36,238 nucleotides of DNA. Source: an uncultured Actinomycetes bacterium. Lineage in GTDB: Bacteria > Actinomycetota > Acidimicrobiia > Acidimicrobiales > Ilumatobacteraceae. Position 1 is the stretch's first letter. Each line of letters opens with the position of its first letter. Shown here piece by piece: positions 24,734 through 33,025 of this stretch. The translations under genes were made by a program, and so were the position numbers. The stretch spans positions 1 through 36,238 of the forward strand of contig CALGTP010000526.1 in assembly GCA_937902105.1 (NCBI GenBank), in the 5' to 3' direction. Under the pieces are notes generated by a model that ran no database searches, was not told the origin of the DNA, and saw only the letters and a program-made list of their open reading frames with translations.

Positions 24734-25372
24734 TCACGCCTGCAATGCGCTGGCCAATAAACGAAATGCTTTACCCCGATGTGATAGTTCGTTCTTTTCT
24801 TCATCGCTCATCTCAGAAAATGTTCGTTGATCCCCGTCCAATATTCCTGGAACTGGGACGAACAGTGGGTCAAAGCCAAAACCGCGGTCTCCGCGTTCAC
24901 TCAAGGCGATATATCCATCGCAGCGACCTTCAACAATCATTTCAGATCCGTCGGGATAACAAACGATCACGACAGTCAAAAAATAAGCACTGCGTTGCTC
25001 GATTGATGCACACCTGCGATCATCGAGCGCCTGCAATAACTTCATTCGATTAGTGGCATACGGTGATGTTGCGTGCTCTGGCCAATCGGCGGCATAGCGC
25101 GCAGTACGGACTCCCAATTCACCTGGCAGGGCAGCGACGAACAAACCGGTGTCATCTGCCACTGCGGCTTGAGCAGTGACCTCACAAATGGCTTGTGCTT
25201 TCAATCGGGCGTTGCCCACCAATGTGTCAGCATTTTCTTCGACATCGGCGATATCGGCTGGGCGGGGCAATAAACGAGCAATCCCGTGCAACAATTGCTC
25301 AATTTCGTAGACCTTATCCGGGTTAGCCGAAGCACATACCAGGGTTGGCAGATTCACTGGACGATCAATCAC
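24734..25372 (-). CDS. rdgB: dITP/XTP pyrophosphatase (RdgB/HAM1 family)
   Basis: Removes deaminated purine triphosphates (dITP, XTP) from the pool. Family motifs: [17 protein letters not shown] (TNxxK-like), [36 protein letters not shown], and [11 protein letters not shown]. 212 residues, slightly above the usual 195-205 because of a short N-terminal extension. It starts with GTG at 25372, overlapping the rph stop (GTGA). murI-rph-rdgB is a conserved actinobacterial order; the three genes are translationally coupled here. Convergent with the aldolase-like gene, with five bases between stops. Confidence 0.95.
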   Translation of the reverse strand: MIDRPVNLPTLVCASANPDKVYEIEQLLHGIARLLPRPADIADVEENADTLVGNARLKAQAICEVTAQAAVADDTGLFVAALPGELGVRTARYAADWPEHATSPYATNRMKLLQALDDRRCASIEQRSAYFLTVVIVCYPDGSEMIVEGRCDGYIALSERGDRGFGFDPLFVPVPGILDGDQRTFSEMSDEEKNELSHRGKAFRLLASALQA

Positions 25373-26136
25373 TTGGGTCGGCGAGAAGGCTGATCTGTCA
25401 GTAGTTCAGCCTGCAGATCAAAGATTTGCGTCAATCCATTTTCTGCGAGCCCCAATAATGAGTCAAGTTCACTGCGACTAAAGGCCATCCCTTCGGCCGT
25501 GCCTTGAACCTCCACAAAGCGATTGAGGGTGCTCCCCTTTTCACGCAACATCACGACATTCATATCAACTTCGGCGGTGCTGTCTTCGACATACGGCAGG
25601 TCAATCACGGGAGTCCCGTTGACAATGCCGACGCTGATCGCAGCACACAGTGAAGTCAACGGATGCTGACCAATGACACCATTTTGCACAAGGCGACTTA
25701 GGGCATCATGCAAGGCTAGGTAACCACCACAAATGCTGGCAGTGCGCGTTCCTCCATCGGCCTGTAAAACATCGCAGTCAACGACGACCTGACGCTCGCC
25801 GAGGAGACCCATATCGCACGAGGCTCGCAAACTACGACCGATCAGACGCTGGATTTCTACGGTACGTCCGCTCTGCTTTCCCTTGGCTGCTTCGCGATCA
25901 ACACGATCGGGAGATGAGCCCGGCAACATTGAATATTCGGCTGTCACCCAACCCTTACCGCTGCCTTTCATCCAACGTGGCACGTCTTCATCAATGCTCG
26001 CGGTGCACAGCACACGTGTACGCCCAAAAGACACCAACACACTGCCCGCTGACATCTCAGTGAAATCGCGTTCAAAAGTAATGGGACGGAATTCATCGTG
26101 ATGTCGACCATCAAATCGGGTACCTGGGTTGCTCAT
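25369..26136 (-). CDS. rph: Ribonuclease PH
   Basis: Phosphorolytic 3'-exoribonuclease trimming tRNA 3' ends. Typical sequence: [94 protein letters not shown] and [18 protein letters not shown] with the catalytic Asp region. 255 residues, slightly above the usual 240. The ATG at 26136 overlaps the murI stop (ATGA). Confidence 0.97.
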   Translation of the reverse strand: MSNPGTRFDGRHHDEFRPITFERDFTEMSAGSVLVSFGRTRVLCTASIDEDVPRWMKGSGKGWVTAEYSMLPGSSPDRVDREAAKGKQSGRTVEIQRLIGRSLRASCDMGLLGERQVVVDCDVLQADGGTRTASICGGYLALHDALSRLVQNGVIGQHPLTSLCAAISVGIVNGTPVIDLPYVEDSTAEVDMNVVMLREKGSTLNRFVEVQGTAEGMAFSRSELDSLLGLAENGLTQIFDLQAELLTDQPSRRPK

Positions 26137-27014
26137 GATTCATCTGTCTTTCTGTTCCATATGTTGACATTTGTTAATTCGGGACCCAGTAAACGGGCAC
26201 CTAGTTCCTTAAACCATGCCACATCCCCACTTGACATGAACTGATGTTGACCACTCGCGCCTATATCCGGCTTCAACAGTGCGGCTTGACCCAACTGATC
26301 GCGTAACGCAAAAGCAGTTTCATCGGCCGAGGATACCAAGGTCACATGAGAACCTAAGACGTCGGATATCACTCGCGCCAAATATGGATAGTGAGTGCAG
26401 CCAAGCAGCAACGCATCAACATCGGCTTCAAGTATTGGTGCTAATAAACGTTGCGCCAAAATGGAGACATCTGGACCTGTTGTTCGCCCGCGTTCAACAA
26501 ACTCAACGAAACCAGGACATGACGCGCTGACCAACTGAACTGTTGAACCAAGTGAAGCTTGTGCGACAGCGCGGTCATAGGCCCCCGAGCCGATGGTTCC
26601 CATCGTGCCGATCACTCCCACGCGTCCTGACCGAGTCGCGCGAACAAGGGACTGTGCGCCTGGTTCAATAACTCCGATCACAGGAACCATCACACCAGCG
26701 GCCGCCAGTTCGGCTTCAAGTTCGTGCACTGGTAACGCAGCGGCGGCGGTATTGCATGCCACGACGATGGCCTTGGCATGGTGATCCTTCACCAAACTCC
26801 AGGCCAACTCTCGGGCGTACGCCCGCACATCCTCAGACTTCTTGTCACCGTACGGGTAGCGACCTGTATCGCCGATATAGACAACGTCTTCGCTAGGCAA
26901 GAGGTCGATAACGGCGCGGGCTACGGTCAGACCACCAAAGCCTGAGTCAAACATGCCAATGGGTCCATCGGTGGTGCTTGGCACCTGATGACCGAGATCT
27001 TTGCCTGCACTCAC
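26133..27014 (-). CDS. murI: Glutamate racemase
   Basis: Makes D-glutamate for peptidoglycan. Signatures: [35 protein letters not shown], the first catalytic Cys in [31 protein letters not shown], and the second catalytic Cys in [15 protein letters not shown]. The start is unsure. I use the GTG at 27014, which gives a 20-residue lead before PIGMFDSG and has GGGG just upstream (close spacing). A TTG at 27059 extends the frame by 15 codons but has no ribosome-binding site. First gene of the murI-rph-rdgB unit; divergent from the Dabb gene. Confidence 0.93.
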   Translation of the reverse strand: MSAGKDLGHQVPSTTDGPIGMFDSGFGGLTVARAVIDLLPSEDVVYIGDTGRYPYGDKKSEDVRAYARELAWSLVKDHHAKAIVVACNTAAAALPVHELEAELAAAGVMVPVIGVIEPGAQSLVRATRSGRVGVIGTMGTIGSGAYDRAVAQASLGSTVQLVSASCPGFVEFVERGRTTGPDVSILAQRLLAPILEADVDALLLGCTHYPYLARVISDVLGSHVTLVSSADETAFALRDQLGQAALLKPDIGASGQHQFMSSGDVAWFKELGARLLGPELTNVNIWNRKTDES

Positions 27015-27081
27015 ATCCCCTACGCTACGCGGTTTGGTGGCGAACAAGAGATCACTCAAGTCACAGGACTACGGTCAATGT

Positions 27082-27381
27082 ATGGCTATGTATCGACACA
27101 TTGTTTTGTTTAACTGGAAACCCGACATCCCAGCAGGTCATGTCGAGCGGACCATTGAGGCCCTCGGCGAACTGCGCCCGAAGATCCCGCAGATTCGCAC
27201 ATATGAATATGGAGCCAACGTAGGCATCAACCCAGGTACATATGATTTCGCAGTCACCGCTGTCTTCAACAACATTGATGACTACGTTGCGTATCGCGAT
27301 CATCCAGATCACAAAGCATTCATTGCCGAGTTCACTGCTCCATTTGTTGCGACTCGCGCTTCCATTCAGTTTGAAATCTAA
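27082..27381 (+). CDS. Dabb-domain (stress-responsive alpha/beta barrel) protein
   Basis: 99 residues. MAMYRHIVLFNWKPDIPAG is the classic Dabb start, followed by RTYEYGANVGINPGTYDFAV and a strand-helix with DYVAYRDHPDHKAFIAEF (the typical Y..HP.H). Such proteins form dimeric barrels; some bind small molecules or act in polyketide or stress pathways, but most are unassigned. Start at the ATG at 27082, alternatively 27088. The frame is open back to 27001 but would overlap murI. The next gene starts 5 bases after its stop, so they are probably one unit. Confidence 0.85.
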   Translation: MAMYRHIVLFNWKPDIPAGHVERTIEALGELRPKIPQIRTYEYGANVGINPGTYDFAVTAVFNNIDDYVAYRDHPDHKAFIAEFTAPFVATRASIQFEI

Positions 27382-27386
27382 AACTT

Positions 27387-28220
27387 TTGCTCGCCGCCAC
27401 GCTTCTCGCTCTCGGAGCTGCCGTGCTGCATGCTGGATGGAATCTCAAGATCAAGCAGTCAGGTGATCGCTGGCTGGCGCTGTGGGGACTCTTTGTTGCT
27501 GGTGGGTTGATTGGTCTGCCGTACGCAGTCATCGCCACATTGCAGGGAGATCTCGGTCTCTCAGCATGGGGTTGGGCGACGGCGAGTGGCGCAGTGCACG
27601 CCTTCTACATTGGACGCTTGGCGCGTACATACGAGATCGCTGACTTCAGCGTGACATATCCCATTGCCCGAGGCGGTGGAGCATTAGTCGCCGCGATCGG
27701 TGGAGTCTTTTTTCTTGATGACCACTTATCGCCACTTTCGATTCTCGGCATCATCATCGTGGTCGCTGGACTGGTCATACTTTCTGGTCAAGTTGATTGG
27801 AATCATGTATGGCCGGCGCTGATCGTTGCCAGTCTCATTGGCGCCTACACCGTGATCGACAGTAAAGGGTCGCGCTCAACAGTTGGCAGTGCGTACGCCA
27901 TGGCGATCTTTGTCACTGGCGGAATCGGTACCACTTTTCAGGGTCTCTATCGACATCGATGGTCTGAGATGAAAGCCAGCGTGCCCACGCTTTGGCGACA
28001 ATATTTCTTCACTGGATTGGCATCCCTGATTACCTATTGGATGGTGTTGTTGGCAGTACGTCGCGCTCCGGTTGGCTATGTCACCGCATTACGCGAATCA
28101 AGTGTGGTCTTCGCAACATTCATTGGCTGGAAGGTACTGAAAGAAGACAGCGGACTACGACGAATTCTCTCGTCGCTACTTGTTGTCGGTGGACTCGTGA
28201 CGCTGGTGCTCGGTCGTTAA
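27387..28220 (+). CDS. EamA/DMT superfamily membrane transporter
   Basis: 277 residues, almost entirely hydrophobic, with about ten membrane helices in two repeats as in EamA/RhaT-type drug/metabolite transporters. LGAAVLHAGWNLKIKQSGDR at the start and SVTYPIARGGGALVAAIGGV in the first repeat are typical; the second repeat includes APVGYVTALRESSVVFATFIGW. The substrate cannot be told. Starts with TTG at 27387, 5 bases after the Dabb stop, with no clear ribosome-binding site, suggesting translational coupling. Converges with the nuclease island; 26 bases separate the stops. Confidence 0.85.
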   Translation: MLAATLLALGAAVLHAGWNLKIKQSGDRWLALWGLFVAGGLIGLPYAVIATLQGDLGLSAWGWATASGAVHAFYIGRLARTYEIADFSVTYPIARGGGALVAAIGGVFFLDDHLSPLSILGIIIVVAGLVILSGQVDWNHVWPALIVASLIGAYTVIDSKGSRSTVGSAYAMAIFVTGGIGTTFQGLYRHRWSEMKASVPTLWRQYFFTGLASLITYWMVLLAVRRAPVGYVTALRESSVVFATFIGWKVLKEDSGLRRILSSLLVVGGLVTLVLGR

Positions 28221-28246
28221 CCGCCAACAATCAGCGACAACAGTTC

Positions 28247-30193
28247 TCAGGCATACAGATGATCAAGCGCTGTCACCGACTCAATAGTCCATGTCCGCCC
28301 GCACAGACCGTCATCAAGCCAGTCACGCACGACCAAGGTCGCAACGACGTCATCTTCGTTATATTGCAAAAGGCGATCGCGCATTTCTTGGCGTTCGTTT
28401 TCATCGGCTGAATTCATTGCCTTTTCGAACCACAAGATTGAGTTGTCGCCACCTGCGTCCTCACTATGCCAAGAAAAGCCCGCTAACGGAGCAACTTTTT
28501 TCAGACCTAAACCGTCCGTCGGCCAAACAAACTTGTCAACAGTCTTTTTCAGATCTACCCAAAATTCGCTCGTCACAAACTCCTGAATCTGGTCAAGTGT
28601 TGGCATCCCCGCAAGATTCGCATGCCGAGTTGTGACCTCATTCATTTTATTTTCTTCGGCATTTGTATAACAGTAGAAGCGAACGCTGTTGCCATTTTTA
28701 CGGCCCCAGTCAATCAACTCATGCATCCAGTTCCAGAGCAAAATAAATTGCCGACCTTCTTCGAACTCGTCGAGTCCATCAAAAGTGTGAAATGGACGAT
28801 AGCCAGGTTGCACTAGAGCAGAAGTTGTCGTTACATCACGATGATCAGTGAGATAGGTGCCCCATAAATAGACAATCTCAGCATTTTCCATGTCAATGTC
28901 GACCTCAATATCTCCGCGCGAAAGGCTTGACAAAGGATCGTTCCGTTCCGAATATGGATGCCCATCACCCCGAAGGCGCACGCGTGCTCCGTCAATACTT
29001 GAGACCAAGCGGGTAAAAGGCTTAATCAACAATGCCGTGGAATTCAATGTCAGAAGATCTCCAACTGCAGTGATGCCGACTGATTCAAGATATGCAGGCC
29101 CATTTTTCTTTTTTCCAGTGAGCACTGTGACAGGTGCACTCGGATGTGAATGAGCGTGCGCTGAGGCAACCAGTTCTGCCAAATCAAGATTGTTGGCTTT
29201 CGCTCCGACCATCAGTTGTGCTGTCCGTAGATCCACAGCAGCAAGTTCCTCCATCGTCACGATGTCGGCCCCTCCAAGCGAGTGAACGTTATCTAGCGTG
29301 ACTCCAGCGACTAGAGACACATGATGTATTTCATCCAATTCGTCATAACACACATTGCTCCACGTGCATTGGGCGCAATTGCCGTGCAGGATTGGCTCTG
29401 TTAAACGCTGTTCTGGCTTTTGGTTGAGAACAATGGTGATCGCCCGCCAGCGAAAAGACCATTCCAGATTGGCTATCTCTAGTGCCGAACGTTGTTTCGT
29501 CTCTTGAGTGTTCGGATCAGGATGTTTCCACATCGGCTCATCAAGTTGACGCCACACGAGAATTCCATCTCGATCAAAAATGCCACCAAGTGGATCGGTT
29601 GAGCCCGCATGTCCCAGATCGCTCAACATCTGCCAGTAGTGAGCCAACTGTAATGAATCATTTTTGTCGGGCGTTCCCTTCCCTACCTCAGCAAGAATGC
29701 ACGACTCCCACCATGGATCATCAATTGACCCGACGTTCCATTCCTTAGGTTTAGCTGACCCATCAAGTGCGGAATGAAACTTCACATCAACGGGAAGATA
29801 CTCCCACTTTCCCTCTGCATTTTTTTTATCTCCCACACGAACCAAAATGTCTGGACGTCCAGATCGTCCGTTCACGGTTGATAGTTGCGATCCCAGGATC
29901 AACCGTTCACCTTTATGCATTGCCAAAGTTGTTTGCTGACCAAGGTCCCCTCCGCTGTCGGGAGACAACCTCGTGACGCCATGCGCGCGTTCAAGAAGTG
30001 AGAAAATCTCATCTTCATGTTCAAGTCCTTGCTCAAATAACATCTGTAAAAAAGCACTGGGTTCAGTACGCGGCACATCCGCGTAGGCAGGGTCGCGGTC
30101 GTTTACGACCCGATGGCCACAGTCATTGGTGAAGCGCCCGTCTCCGCTATCACCGGCAGGGATCTTGATTTCTAGAGCAGCAGGATCAGACAA
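28247..30193 (-). CDS. TM0106-type RecB-like Fe-S nuclease fused to an RNase H-fold (YprB-like) exonuclease
   Basis: Two nuclease modules in 648 residues. The N-terminal PD-(D/E)XK domain has EQGLEHEDE (motif I), GRPDIL with Asp115, PVDVKFH with Asp136 and Lys138, and DSLQLAHYW (QxxxY-type motif). Cys25 plus Cys273-x2-Cys276-x5-Cys282 (GNCAQCTWSNVC) fit a Cas4/AddB-style 4Fe-4S cluster. The C-terminal DnaQ-like domain has IEVDIDMEN (Asp432, Asp434) and YNEDDVVAT (Asp614, Asp615). This is the TM0106 RecB-like architecture, known from uncharacterised proteins that in some genomes are fused to a helicase. I start it at the TTG at 30193, with AAAGGA six bases upstream, overlapping the helicase stop by 8 bases; the ATG at 30241 has worse spacing. 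Last gene of the four-gene unit. Confidence 0.82.
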   Translation of the reverse strand: MSDPAALEIKIPAGDSGDGRFTNDCGHRVVNDRDPAYADVPRTEPSAFLQMLFEQGLEHEDEIFSLLERAHGVTRLSPDSGGDLGQQTTLAMHKGERLILGSQLSTVNGRSGRPDILVRVGDKKNAEGKWEYLPVDVKFHSALDGSAKPKEWNVGSIDDPWWESCILAEVGKGTPDKNDSLQLAHYWQMLSDLGHAGSTDPLGGIFDRDGILVWRQLDEPMWKHPDPNTQETKQRSALEIANLEWSFRWRAITIVLNQKPEQRLTEPILHGNCAQCTWSNVCYDELDEIHHVSLVAGVTLDNVHSLGGADIVTMEELAAVDLRTAQLMVGAKANNLDLAELVASAHAHSHPSAPVTVLTGKKKNGPAYLESVGITAVGDLLTLNSTALLIKPFTRLVSSIDGARVRLRGDGHPYSERNDPLSSLSRGDIEVDIDMENAEIVYLWGTYLTDHRDVTTTSALVQPGYRPFHTFDGLDEFEEGRQFILLWNWMHELIDWGRKNGNSVRFYCYTNAEENKMNEVTTRHANLAGMPTLDQIQEFVTSEFWVDLKKTVDKFVWPTDGLGLKKVAPLAGFSWHSEDAGGDNSILWFEKAMNSADENERQEMRDRLLQYNEDDVVATLVVRDWLDDGLCGRTWTIESVTALDHLYA

Positions 30194-31526
30194 TGAGGTT
30201 CCTTTGTTCGTGGTAAAGCAAAAATTGACGGTGCATAGCATGTCCTCGACCGACTAAATCTGCACAGCCAAGGGCTTGATCAGCGGAAGGCAGATGTGCA
30301 TCTAAAGTCTCCGAAATATGGTCACGAGTAACAAAGAAACATGCTGCTTCATGCCGCGAGGACATCACACACAGACGACCAGTCTCAAGATCAAATCCCG
30401 ATGGTGATGTCACGCCTGATAACGGGTGAACGGCGATCATGATTGGCTTTTCCAAGCCCTGCCATCGCTCCGGAGTCGTCACTCTAATTTTCTCGTATGA
30501 CTTTTTGATACCTACAAGCACATGCTGGATCGCAGTATTCATTTGGTTATGAGTTGAGACAACACCAATGTCATTGATCGTTAATTGACGGGGTTTGTCG
30601 CGCTCATGAGGTCCCGTTGAAATCTCACACTTGCGGTCCATCAGACGCTTCACTATGTCACCGACAAAAGCAGCCAATTCAAGATCGGTTCCCGATGCCG
30701 GCCCTGAAACTGGAGTTGGGTAGCCGATCATTGAAGTCGAATAAGGCTCTTTTGATTGCCACATCTGTTGCAGTGCCCGATCAACAGAATCATCTGCCAG
30801 TGAGTCAACCGCTGCTTGTCGCGTCGGCCGAATAAAACGCTCCCCTGGTTGGGCATCTGACCCAAACTTGAAGTCATAGAAGCCATTGACCAGAGCAGTT
30901 GAATCGGCAGGAAGACGGCGACACACTGCTATCTCCAGAGCCAGCAGGTCATCAGCCAATTTAGGGTTTGCCAGAATGATCTGCGGAGTGGCGACGTGAG
31001 GCTGAAAATACGACGACTCCCATCGATCAACTTCAATACCAATAGTCGGAGGAATCTGTCCGGGATCACCAATCAATATGTAGCGCGGGGCGATGTGTCG
31101 CATCGGCAGGAAGTCAGCCCAGGCCATTTGCCATGCTTCATCAACAAAGAGCAAGTCAAACTGCCCATCCAGTTCGGATAAGCCAAACTTTGAAGCCGTT
31201 CCGACAACGATGCCCGAACGAACCGGAAGACCCGATGAGTGCTTCACCACACTCACCCGCTCATGCCCGTCTGAGCGAGTGTCGTAACTCTTGCTCGAAT
31301 ACCGATAAACAATCTGATCGGTAAAACGCTCAACAATTCGTTGGCAAATTTGATCTACTTGATTATTCGTTTGGGCAACAATGACAACCCGCAACTTGCT
31401 CTTTATAACAACTTCTAGTGATTCGATTAATGTGTATGTTTTACCTGATCCAGGCGGCGCCTTCACAACGCATAAAGCCAGGTCACCACGAATGAATTCT
31501 TTGAGCGATTTAATCACCTTGCTCAT
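30186..31526 (-). CDS. SF1B DNA/RNA helicase, UPF1/Dna2-like core
   Basis: Helicase motifs in order: Walker A APPGSGKT (23-30), Ia RVVIVAQTNNQVDQI, II LLFVDEAWQ (125-133, DEAW), III LIGDPGQIPP (151-160), IV-like region with CRRLPADSTALVNGFYDFKF, VVSTHNQMNTAIQ, TPERWQGLEKPIMI (V) and CVMSSRHEAACFFVTR (VI). This order matches UPF1/SMUBP2/Dna2 helicases. At 446 residues it is only the two RecA lobes: there is almost nothing ahead of Walker A, where relatives carry a barrel and stalk. The ATG overlaps the upstream gene's stop (ATGA). The upstream unknown protein may supply the missing parts. Motif VI departs from the usual LSRAR or LTRAK but keeps an Arg. Confidence 0.85.
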   Translation of the reverse strand: MSKVIKSLKEFIRGDLALCVVKAPPGSGKTYTLIESLEVVIKSKLRVVIVAQTNNQVDQICQRIVERFTDQIVYRYSSKSYDTRSDGHERVSVVKHSSGLPVRSGIVVGTASKFGLSELDGQFDLLFVDEAWQMAWADFLPMRHIAPRYILIGDPGQIPPTIGIEVDRWESSYFQPHVATPQIILANPKLADDLLALEIAVCRRLPADSTALVNGFYDFKFGSDAQPGERFIRPTRQAAVDSLADDSVDRALQQMWQSKEPYSTSMIGYPTPVSGPASGTDLELAAFVGDIVKRLMDRKCEISTGPHERDKPRQLTINDIGVVSTHNQMNTAIQHVLVGIKKSYEKIRVTTPERWQGLEKPIMIAVHPLSGVTSPSGFDLETGRLCVMSSRHEAACFFVTRDHISETLDAHLPSADQALGCADLVGRGHAMHRQFLLYHEQRNLIV

Positions 31527-33025
31527 TCATCATCACCCCCAGCAACTGGAACATCGTCGGCCTCGAAGGAGAAATAATCAAGAATGTCAAAGTCTGTTTC
31601 GGATTGTTTAGCGACTTTGTAGGAGAGTTTGGCCACCAAATTTGCCGGGAAATCCTCGAGTAAAATCAGCGTTTGACGTAACCATGATCGGTCACTAGGT
31701 GCCTCAGCTGCGGGCCCTACCCCAGTTTTTCGCGATTTCCACCCTGGAATAAGAATCACTTCACGTGTCTCTGGATCAATGGAGACGATCGTTAAGGAAC
31801 ATTTGGGAATCCCGGCGATAGATAAAGTCCCACCTATTTTCAATGATGGCAACTCGGGATAATCATAGATAAAGGTCCACGTAGATCCATTACCTGAAAC
31901 GGATTTCACTTTGCCGCGTAGTCCATGACCTTTCATCAATTCTTCATTCTGCAATTCAGGATCGCCATGAACCAAGAAATGGACGCGTTCTCTGTCTGCC
32001 GCTACCCGCTGGTGGTAGGCGAATGACGCCTCACGCGCGTTCACATCTCCCCAGAGACCGGGCCAAAAAGGGCGCTCATCAATATTGCCAGCCGATTCCC
32101 TCAATGCGTTATCGAACCACAACTTGGAAAATTTGTCGGTACCAATGCGTACGAGATCGGTCAATCCAGAGTTGTATGCGCGAGCATCCTGACGCAAAAT
32201 CTCAATTGTGCTTTCCACCAATTGGTGTCGACGCTCCAACTCTGTTTGTAAAACCTGAGAGATTGCGACTGCGGTCTTTTTACCTTTGCTCACGCGCTCA
32301 TCCCACGCCGGCTCATTCCACTTTTCCACCAAGGGACCTAATTGGCTGCGCTCTAATTCAGGATCGAGCATGGCGGCAACTGAAAGTTTCTCTGCTGCGT
32401 GAGCGGCCGCCAGACGGGTCTGGCGCGTTCGTTGGCGACCCAACCAACCGAGTAAATAACCAAGATGACCCTGCCGCACTGATGATCCAGGAAAAACATG
32501 AGCGATCTTCAGGGCGTCAGATGCCACGATGACGGTCTGCTGTCCCGGTCTTTGCGATTCAACGAAGAGACAGTTGCACAGTTGTCCAAAGGCTCGCAGA
32601 ACTTCGATCTCTGGGCGATCCCAATTTGTGCGGGCATAGGCGAAAGCGATGGTGTGTAAAAGGTCAAGATGCGATCGACCCGGCACCCATATTTGGCGAT
32701 GCCGATACATCATCGCTGTCTCATCGGTGTTCTCGGTGAAGTCGGGGTGACCAAAGTGAATCAGGACTCGCTTCGCCACCTCAACCAAACTTGTTGCTAC
32801 CAGATCACGGTTACGTGGATCCGCGACACTAAAGAACTCTGCTTCTTCGCCCATGAGACCGACAGCAACTCCCCACGGCAAGGACTCGCCTCCCATACGC
32901 ACGAATGACAGGATCAATATTTCATCGTTGTCAGCGACATGAACGTTGATGACTTCACCGCGCGGAAGTGCGGAGCCCACGTGCCAAGCAGTGATGCGAC
33001 GAATAGTTTCTAATTCGCCGCTCAC
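31523..33025 (-). CDS. Unrecognised 500-residue protein of the nuclease-helicase unit
   Basis: I do not recognise a family. What is visible: an N-terminal half of mixed strands and helices (INVHVADNDEILILSF, WVPGRSHLDLLHTIAFAYAR, LGYLLGWLGRQRTRQTR), a long helical stretch near 255-300 (LQTELERRHQLVESTIEILR) that could be a coiled stalk, and near 345-440 a strand-rich part (LRGKVKSVSGNGSTWTFIYD, GGTLSIAGIPKCSLTIVSID, EVILIPGW) that could be a small beta-barrel. The C-terminus is acidic. No nuclease or Walker motif is seen. Starts with GTG at 33025, overlapping the nuclease stop (GTGA), and its stop overlaps the helicase start. I infer it is a partner subunit of the helicase. Confidence 0.75.
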   Translation of the reverse strand: MSGELETIRRITAWHVGSALPRGEVINVHVADNDEILILSFVRMGGESLPWGVAVGLMGEEAEFFSVADPRNRDLVATSLVEVAKRVLIHFGHPDFTENTDETAMMYRHRQIWVPGRSHLDLLHTIAFAYARTNWDRPEIEVLRAFGQLCNCLFVESQRPGQQTVIVASDALKIAHVFPGSSVRQGHLGYLLGWLGRQRTRQTRLAAAHAAEKLSVAAMLDPELERSQLGPLVEKWNEPAWDERVSKGKKTAVAISQVLQTELERRHQLVESTIEILRQDARAYNSGLTDLVRIGTDKFSKLWFDNALRESAGNIDERPFWPGLWGDVNAREASFAYHQRVAADRERVHFLVHGDPELQNEELMKGHGLRGKVKSVSGNGSTWTFIYDYPELPSLKIGGTLSIAGIPKCSLTIVSIDPETREVILIPGWKSRKTGVGPAAEAPSDRSWLRQTLILLEDFPANLVAKLSYKVAKQSETDFDILDYFSFEADDVPVAGGDDE

